A stretch of DNA of 10,780 bases from contig JAFLCF010000151.1 of the NCBI GenBank assembly GCA_017303735.1, forward strand, positions 1 to 10,780, given 5' to 3'. The position numbers and the translations under genes were made by a program. This document shows, piece by piece, positions 6,473 through 10,780 of this stretch. The notes beneath the pieces were generated by a model that saw only the letters and a list, made by a program, of their open reading frames with translations, did no database searches and was not told the origin of the DNA. The stretch's first letter is position 1. Each line of letters starts with the position of its first letter. Source of the stretch: Anaerolineae bacterium (GTDB taxonomy: Bacteria > Chloroflexota > Anaerolineae > Anaerolineales > Villigracilaceae).

Positions 6473-8155
6473 TTATTGGACGTAGAAAAACTTACGCAGG
6501 ATCAACACATTATCTGCATAGAGTTCTACCACGTATTCACCCGGCGAGAGGATGAATACATTGGTGTATTCAAACCCAAATGAACGATACCATGTATCGC
6601 CCAAACTTAGATCTTCATTGGAAACGGCTCTCATGGCGGCATCTTCATATCCATTGACATACACACGCCATATCAGATTACTGGTTGGCTCGCCTGAGTA
6701 GGTAAATTCCACACTGAAGGATTTTTCACCATACGGGATGACATCATTAACGGACGGTTCAAAACCGGTGATAAACCCTTCAGCATCTGTGCCAGTGACT
6801 TTGCCGATCGTCACATTACTAACTTGCGAAACAAGCTGATTTGCAGGTAATTGACCGGTGTATTCAAGCGCAATGGTGGTCTCTTTCATGCGCTTCATTT
6901 GGGAGTAGGCAAACTCACGAATGGCATCATGGTCGCCCTGGATCCGTTCAATGGATGGAGCTTGTGTCCATGATTTTGGGTCGTTATCAAGCTGGTCGAT
7001 CAGGTTTTGCAGATCCAATGCACCAGCGTCCATGTAATACCACAACGAGGCAGAGGGCTCTGAGCCGCGCTGGTGGGCATCATTCACTTGTTTTTGTGCT
7101 TCTTGATATAAGAGGTCGTACTGAACCTGTGAATTGTTGAGGTCGCCCATGGCAAGGTATGACAGAGCTTGATTCATGCGCATGCCCAGTACTTGGGGGT
7201 TGGATGCGAGAATGCGTTCGTTGGTTTCAATCGCCTTGTCGTATTGACCATCCAAATAATACGTCCAGCCTAGGTTCCAGTTGGTGTTGATATCCTCCAA
7301 GCCTCGGTTACGGGCTTCTTCCATTTGAGAAATAGCAGTGGGGTAGTCATTCAGAGACAGGTAAGCATACCCGCGCTCATAATACGCCTTGGCGTAGTAT
7401 TGATTTTCTGCGATTGCCTGATCGTATTTTTCAATGGCTTCTTCGTACCGCCCTTGATAACTTAAACCAATACCTTCTGCATACGCATTGATTGATGTCG
7501 GATTAACCTCCGGGCGACCGATGATCTCGATCAGAGACCAGCTTAGCCATAACACGCAGAATGCCACGATGCCCGACCCGACAATGACGAATAACCAGCG
7601 CACCCGTCCGCTCAATGCCAGTGAGAGACCGTATAAGGAAAGGGCTACGGTCAGCAGGGTGATCTGAACGATAAGCGCATCCGCTGTGTTGTCTGTAAAA
7701 TTCCCCAGCTCCGATTCTGCAAGGTAGGTTTCTGAAAGCCGGGTTGACTCAACGAGATACGATTCGGCTTCATACTTATAGGTATCTGGATAGCCTACTT
7801 CGGGGTCGAAATATTGCGGACCCAGCATTTTGCTTAATGGAATGATCGTTTCTTGCAAAGCGCGGTATCGTTCCGCCGCTTTTGTATCTCCGCTCTGTTC
7901 TGCGGCAGTGATCTGCCAGCTCAATTCCTGCCAGACCTGATACGCCGCCTGCCAGTCATAGCTGAATTGCACAACCCCATTGATCTCTTTTTTTGTCGAT
8001 TCAATCGCGTATTGTTGTGCGCGCCGCCGTGCCTGGTCAGAAATGTTGGCAGCGTAGTTCTGAAAAAAGGCAGTAATGGCAACCCAAATGGCGACAGAGG
8101 CGATTAAGATCGTGACGAAATTGTCAAATTTTTTGTTGTTGGTTTCGTCGCTCAT
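6473..8155 (-). CDS. Three-helix membrane protein with TPR repeats and C-terminal beta-rich domain
   Basis: 560 residues if started at the ATG at 8155. A longer frame to 8224 exists but would overlap the previous gene by 73 bases and adds a non-conserved-looking leader. Order of parts: TM1 (about 13-33), a helical region (about 40-157), TM2 (158-182), TM3 (186-211), at least three TPR units (about 222-350, e.g. GRYEEAIEKYDQAIAENQYY and GQYDKAIETNERILASNP), a helical linker (about 350-430), and a beta-rich domain (about 470-560) ending in LSPGEYVVELYADN, which resembles Ig/CARDB-like ligand-binding sandwiches. Lysines before TM1 and RVR between TM2 and TM3 predict N-in, with the helical loop, TPRs and beta domain outside the cell. 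The first 212 residues look paralogous to the preceding gene product. The function is not recognised; a surface scaffold or binding role is inferred. Confidence 0.85.
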   Translation of the reverse strand: MSDETNNKKFDNFVTILIASVAIWVAITAFFQNYAANISDQARRRAQQYAIESTKKEINGVVQFSYDWQAAYQVWQELSWQITAAEQSGDTKAAERYRALQETIIPLSKMLGPQYFDPEVGYPDTYKYEAESYLVESTRLSETYLAESELGNFTDNTADALIVQITLLTVALSLYGLSLALSGRVRWLFVIVGSGIVAFCVLWLSWSLIEIIGRPEVNPTSINAYAEGIGLSYQGRYEEAIEKYDQAIAENQYYAKAYYERGYAYLSLNDYPTAISQMEEARNRGLEDINTNWNLGWTYYLDGQYDKAIETNERILASNPQVLGMRMNQALSYLAMGDLNNSQVQYDLLYQEAQKQVNDAHQRGSEPSASLWYYMDAGALDLQNLIDQLDNDPKSWTQAPSIERIQGDHDAIREFAYSQMKRMKETTIALEYTGQLPANQLVSQVSNVTIGKVTGTDAEGFITGFEPSVNDVIPYGEKSFSVEFTYSGEPTSNLIWRVYVNGYEDAAMRAVSNEDLSLGDTWYRSFGFEYTNVFILSPGEYVVELYADNVLILRKFFYVQ

Positions 8156-8169
8156 AGAATAAATCTCCC
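8152..8169 (-). promoter_or_regulatory. Ribosome-binding site and ATGA stop-start overlap that set the start of the TPR membrane gene
   Basis: Read on the - strand, GGGAG (8169-8165) lies 9 bases before an ATG at 8155, and that ATG shares bases with the TGA stop (8154-8152) of the preceding gene. This 4-base ATGA overlap is the classic translational-coupling arrangement. It decides for the 560-residue product over the longer frame beginning at 8224. Confidence 0.85.
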
Positions 8170-8787
8170 ATAAAGAATTCCCAAAACGCCGCCAATGGCA
8201 AAGAGAACCCCCAAGGCTGCCCATACATACTTGATATTTTTTTCAGTGGCTTGCGCCAGAGTTAAGAACCAGAACGATACCGCGAATACGATCATGTCTG
8301 CGGTCAGGAAGGCGGAGCGGGAACGCTCTGCATCCGATTTCTCGAAATAAGGTTGCGAATTCAAATCTGAAGTCTGCGCATCATCTGCAAAGGCTTCTTG
8401 TAATTCACGTTCAATATCGTAGGAACCATCCGGGTCGATGTAACGCGCTTTGACAAAGCTGGATAGAAGCCCGCTCGACACGCCCCACACTTCCTGTTGG
8501 ATTGCATAATTGCGTGCATCCGTTTCGGCATCTGCTTCGGGGTCGTACATGAGATAGCCCATCTCATCGTAACGCAGGTAATCTGTGTAGGCACGGTAAT
8601 TTTGATAGGCAATCACATAATTGATGATCTCTGCCTTTTGCGCCCGAATAGACGCATCCAACCCTGCAAAGTCCTGATCACCAGCTGTTGAAACAGCTAC
8701 CGATGCAAGGCATGCTGCTGAAGCGCCAAGCACTGTCACAATGGCGGTCAATACGGCGATCCATGATTTGAAATTATCTTGCTTCAT
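8152..8787 (-). CDS. Three-helix membrane protein, paralogue of the following gene's N-terminal half
   Basis: A 211-residue protein with TM1 (about 8-33), a helical, acidic soluble region (about 38-158), TM2 (160-178) and TM3 (187-208). Lys residues before TM1 and KNIK between TM2 and TM3 predict N-in with the soluble region outside. A short A-A-C segment at 24-26 lies inside TM1 but does not make a convincing lipobox. Length, helix positions and the motif Y-[IF]-D-P-[DE]-x-x-Y (116-123 here, 115-122 in the next protein) align with residues 1-212 of the TPR protein without large gaps. The start is supported by AGGAG 8 bases before the ATG. It lies 27 bases after the CoA-transferase beta gene. 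No known family was recognised. Confidence 0.85.
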   Translation of the reverse strand: MKQDNFKSWIAVLTAIVTVLGASAACLASVAVSTAGDQDFAGLDASIRAQKAEIINYVIAYQNYRAYTDYLRYDEMGYLMYDPEADAETDARNYAIQQEVWGVSSGLLSSFVKARYIDPDGSYDIERELQEAFADDAQTSDLNSQPYFEKSDAERSRSAFLTADMIVFAVSFWFLTLAQATEKNIKYVWAALGVLFAIGGVLGILYGRFIL

Positions 8788-8814
8788 AAATTCATCTCCT
8801 TTGGCTGAGAGAAA

Positions 8815-9591
8815 TTATCCGGCGCTTTTCAAATAAATTCCGGTGGGGTCTAATTCTTCACGCAGGATTCTCAATTCTTTTTTCGTGACTTGTTCTGTCG
8901 TCTTGAGTGTGGATGCCACTTTGAGATTCCAGCCTGTATTGGCTTTCGCTTCTTCCGCCGTTCTGCCTGTGTGCAGCGCCGTGAGCATCATCTCACCTGA
9001 ATCATCTGGCTCCAGAATTCCAATATCGGTGACCACAGCCAACATCCCGCCACCACGCATGCCACGAGCTTCGCGTGCGCCTTTGCCATCCATAAAACCA
9101 GCTGAGGTCATGAACTCCACTTTTTCGGGGAAGCGTCTCTTCTGGTGGGGAGTCATGATGTAACAGCGATTTGCCCACGCTGCGATTTCTTGTGAACCCC
9201 CCGAACCCGGCAAGCGGACTTTTGGATGCGCATAGTCACCAATTGTTGTGGCGTTGATATTTCCATATTTATCGATCTGTGCGCCGCCCATGAAGCCAAC
9301 ATCCACATTGCCACGCTGAAGATAATTTGCAAAAATATCGTACATACTGACTACAGATAGAGCACCGCTGACCAAGGTTGGGTCACCGATGGAGAGGGGC
9401 AGGCGTTCGGGTTCCGCGCCAATCACACCGGCTTCATAGATCATCACAAGGTTTGGGGCGTGAGTGCGCTTGGCGAGATTACAAGCAAGATTCGGTTGAC
9501 CTACACCGACGAAGACCACATCGCCATCACGCAATAAACGCGCGGCATTGATGATCATTAACTCAGCGGAGGAATATTTGAGTTCGGGCAT
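8815..9591 (-). CDS. CoA-transferase beta subunit (glutaconate/3-oxoacid CoA-transferase subunit B-like)
   Basis: A 258-residue family I CoA-transferase beta subunit, which with an alpha subunit moves CoA from an acyl-CoA to a carboxylic acid. Seen: DGDVVFVGVGQPNLACNLAK near the N-terminus; MIYEAGVIGA with Glu53 at the position of the catalytic Glu54 of Acidaminococcus GctB; a GDPTLVSGA loop; VDVGFMGGAQIDKYGNIN (about 96-113), a family hallmark; and the LPGSGGSQEIA glycine-rich segment. Keeping the glutamate favours a true transferase over ring-opening hydrolase relatives of the IpdAB type, which lack it. AGGAG 6 bases before the ATG is a strong ribosome-binding site. The alpha subunit does not directly precede it; a hydrolase gene and a repeat cluster intervene. 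The substrate is unknown. Confidence 0.93.
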   Translation of the reverse strand: MPELKYSSAELMIINAARLLRDGDVVFVGVGQPNLACNLAKRTHAPNLVMIYEAGVIGAEPERLPLSIGDPTLVSGALSVVSMYDIFANYLQRGNVDVGFMGGAQIDKYGNINATTIGDYAHPKVRLPGSGGSQEIAAWANRCYIMTPHQKRRFPEKVEFMTSAGFMDGKGAREARGMRGGGMLAVVTDIGILEPDDSGEMMLTALHTGRTAEEAKANTGWNLKVASTLKTTEQVTKKELRILREELDPTGIYLKSAG

Positions 9592-9607
9592 GTTGTTCTC
9601 CTAAGTA

Positions 9608-9676
9608 GACGATGGACCATTGACGATTGACCATGGATATTGATCGTCCATGGTCTGTGGTCTATCGTCCGTCGTC
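9608..9676. repeat. Inverted heptanucleotide repeat cluster between hydrolase and CoA-transferase beta genes
   Basis: On the + strand, four 7-base units of consensus GAC[GC]AT[GT] run from 9608 to 9635. After a short spacer come about five units of the reverse-complement type ([CT]AT[CG]GTC) from 9642 to 9676. The central arms GACCATGGA (9629-9637) and TCCATGGTC (9647-9655) are perfect complements around a 9-base loop; outer units pair imperfectly, giving a hairpin of about 69 bases. There is no T-tract, so it is not a standard terminator. The right arm encodes the last four residues (DDGR) and stop codon of the hydrolase. Confidence 0.8.
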
Positions 9677-10504
9677 AAGAAAGTTCGTTATGATTTTAGC
9701 CACTTCCTTTGGATATTCGAGCGGCAAAATGTGAGTGGCTTTTTGCATGGTGTAAATCTGAATTTTCGGGTTCTTCTTTTTTACAAGTTTTTCTGCGTTT
9801 GGCAGAAAGGTGTCCGTTTCATCACCGCGGATGATCAGTGTAGGCACATTGAAACTTGCGAGCCCGCGCCAGAGGTCGTAATCGCGCATGCCGGTTTTGT
9901 AGATGTGAACTTCCCATTCAGGTGTGTAAGCGAGCTCGAAGCCGCCATCTGTTTTGGGTTTGGTGATCCCTTCAACATATTGCTTCAGACTTTCATCGCT
10001 CATATAACGAAAGACTGGTTTTGTGCGATAACTACGAAAGACAGTTTCCAAGTCTTTAAACTCACGCCTACGCCGCTTTGCTGTTTGGATCAGCGGATGA
10101 ACTTTTTCACCAATTCCGATCGTGCGGGCAAAATTCCATGCATTCATGGTGCCTGGGACGAAGAGCACAGGGTCGAGCAAGACGAGTGCGCGGAATTTCT
10201 GCGGTTCACGCATTGCCGCGCGCAGGGTGACGATCCCTCCGATGGAATGACCAACTCCGATAACTGGACCCGTCTCCCGGTCCGATAAGAAGCGCAGTAA
10301 GTCATCTGAATACGGATGCCAATCTTGTAGGTCCTCTTTGCTAGCTCCATTCCATAACGGGCGGAGTTTCATCCCGAAGACGTGATATTGAGTTTGTAAA
10401 TGCCTCAACAATGGCTGATAACATTCAGGCGGGTAGCCGTTGGCGTGAAGAAAATGAAGCGGCTCGCCATTGCCGCCAAGATCAAAATGTGGAATTGAGT
10501 TCAC
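9662..10504 (-). CDS. Alpha/beta hydrolase
   Basis: A 280-residue alpha/beta-hydrolase fold protein, predicted cytosolic. The oxyanion region is LHFLHANGYPP (17-26). The nucleophile elbow is GVGHSIGG with Ser87. The acid is in IIRGDETDTF (Asp228, or Asp231), and His258 is in KATHILPLEYP, completing the triad. The cap lies about 115-210. Family members cleave esters, thioesters, lactones or C-C bonds. The start is GTG at 10504: an in-frame TAA just upstream excludes longer versions, and a later start would remove the oxyanion segment. No Shine-Dalgarno sequence is seen. The gene lies between the CoA-transferase alpha and beta genes. Its 5' edge carries an octamer repeat and its last codons lie in an inverted heptamer cluster, which suggests insertion into an older alpha-beta pair. 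A role on the same acyl substrate is inference. Confidence 0.92.
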   Translation of the reverse strand: MNSIPHFDLGGNGEPLHFLHANGYPPECYQPLLRHLQTQYHVFGMKLRPLWNGASKEDLQDWHPYSDDLLRFLSDRETGPVIGVGHSIGGIVTLRAAMREPQKFRALVLLDPVLFVPGTMNAWNFARTIGIGEKVHPLIQTAKRRRREFKDLETVFRSYRTKPVFRYMSDESLKQYVEGITKPKTDGGFELAYTPEWEVHIYKTGMRDYDLWRGLASFNVPTLIIRGDETDTFLPNAEKLVKKKNPKIQIYTMQKATHILPLEYPKEVAKIITNFLDDGR

Positions 10505-10535
10505 TTGTTTACTTATATACCTGTTTACTTTTTAA
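10504..10535 (-). repeat. Octanucleotide tandem repeat at the alpha subunit/hydrolase junction
   Basis: Read on the - strand, four 8-base units fill the junction: TTAAAAAG, TAAACAGG, TATATAAG, TAAACAAG (consensus TAAACAAG). The first contains the stop codon of the CoA-transferase alpha gene (TAA at 10534-10532); the last base of the fourth is the G of the hydrolase GTG start. AT-rich units could also hold promoter-like elements, but no convincing -35/-10 pair was found. Confidence 0.6.
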
Positions 10536-10780
10536 TACTTGCCGTAATTGATCTTCTCGCTATACTGCGCTTTGACCTTCAAGCGTTTGTGGGTCTTCAC
10601 GCTGAGTTTCTTCCAATAGGCGTTGCGATCTTTCACACCGTACACCCATTCGTCGAGATATTTTTGCGTAAGTTCTTTTGACTCGCTGATCTTATCCCAG
10701 GCGAGATAGAACTCGTTGTCGCGGTCGTAATAGCCTTGAGAATAAGATGGGTGACTCGCGAACGGAACGTGACACACGGC
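10532..10780 (-). CDS. CoA-transferase alpha subunit, C-terminal fragment (5' end outside the window)
   Basis: Eighty-two codons of a gene that enters from the right edge; the frame stays open to 10780, and the GTG at 10777 is only an internal valine codon. The visible part begins CHVPFASHPSYSQGYYDRDN and continues with an aromatic/acidic helix (FYLAWDKI) and YLDEWVYGV. This resembles the C-terminus of glutaconate CoA-transferase-type alpha subunits, which end with a PFGAHPS-x-YYD-like stretch followed by a helix and a Y-x-x-x-Y-V/I-YG segment. A beta subunit gene of the same family lies one gene downstream, which strengthens the call. The basic tail of about 25 residues after YGV is less typical. 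The assignment is by pattern only, since the catalytic and CoA-binding parts lie outside. Confidence 0.75.
   Translation of the reverse strand, partial: AVCHVPFASHPSYSQGYYDRDNEFYLAWDKISESKELTQKYLDEWVYGVKDRNAYWKKLSVKTHKRLKVKAQYSEKINYGKY

Noticed and set aside
8152..8787. Lipoprotein signal in the first membrane protein (Cys26 within A-A-C)
   Set aside because: The cysteine lies inside a long hydrophobic helix with L-A-S after it and no typical L-x-x-C spacing; a plain membrane anchor explains it better.
9608..9676. CRISPR array or intrinsic terminator at the heptamer cluster
   Set aside because: Units are contiguous 7-mers without spacers, and the hairpin is not followed by a T-run on either strand.
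9650..10288. A 212-codon + strand frame opposite the alpha/beta hydrolase
   Set aside because: It is antisense to a gene with a full catalytic triad, its translation looks random and cysteine-rich, and it begins inside the heptamer repeat.

Overview
The window looks like part of a chromosome from an anaerobic-type, environmental Chloroflexota bacterium (Anaerolineae-like). That assignment is an inference. It rests on moderate GC, genes packed with short gaps, monoderm-style membrane proteins with TPR and beta-sandwich exodomains, and short tandem 7-8 base repeats in gene gaps. No rRNA or marker gene fixes the lineage. Ten protein genes are visible. No tRNA, rRNA, CRISPR array or insertion sequence was seen, and no gap exceeds 100 bases.

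Left part (2-2611, + strand): the 3' portion of a large gene that fuses a glutamate-cysteine ligase-like domain to a complete M20 metallopeptidase/deacylase domain. Its 5' end lies outside the window. A bidirectional hairpin terminator separates it from the convergent genes to its right.

Middle (2651-5150, - strand): a three-gene unit read right to left. It holds the AAA+ ATPase RarA, a small dual-specificity-type cysteine phosphatase that starts one base after the rarA stop, and a histidine phosphatase. A promoter with an extended -10 places the predicted transcript start on the A of the rarA ATG, so this mRNA may be leaderless.

Right part (5237-10780, - strand): a long co-directional run, probably one operon, ending at a hairpin terminator at 5185-5211. 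In transcription order it holds the C-terminal end of a CoA-transferase alpha subunit, an alpha/beta hydrolase, the CoA-transferase beta subunit, two tandem three-helix membrane proteins that look like paralogues (the second extended by TPRs and a beta-rich domain), a HAD hydrolase and a STAS-domain protein. The most unusual points are the hydrolase gene lying between the two CoA-transferase subunit genes with short tandem repeat clusters at both of its edges, the paralogous membrane pair joined by an ATGA overlap, and the ligase-deacylase fusion.

Taken together, the right run suggests acyl-CoA/carboxylic-acid metabolism (CoA transfer plus ester or thioester hydrolysis) genetically linked to an unknown cell-surface membrane pair. 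The middle run links replication-fork maintenance to two phosphatases. These functional links come from gene order only.
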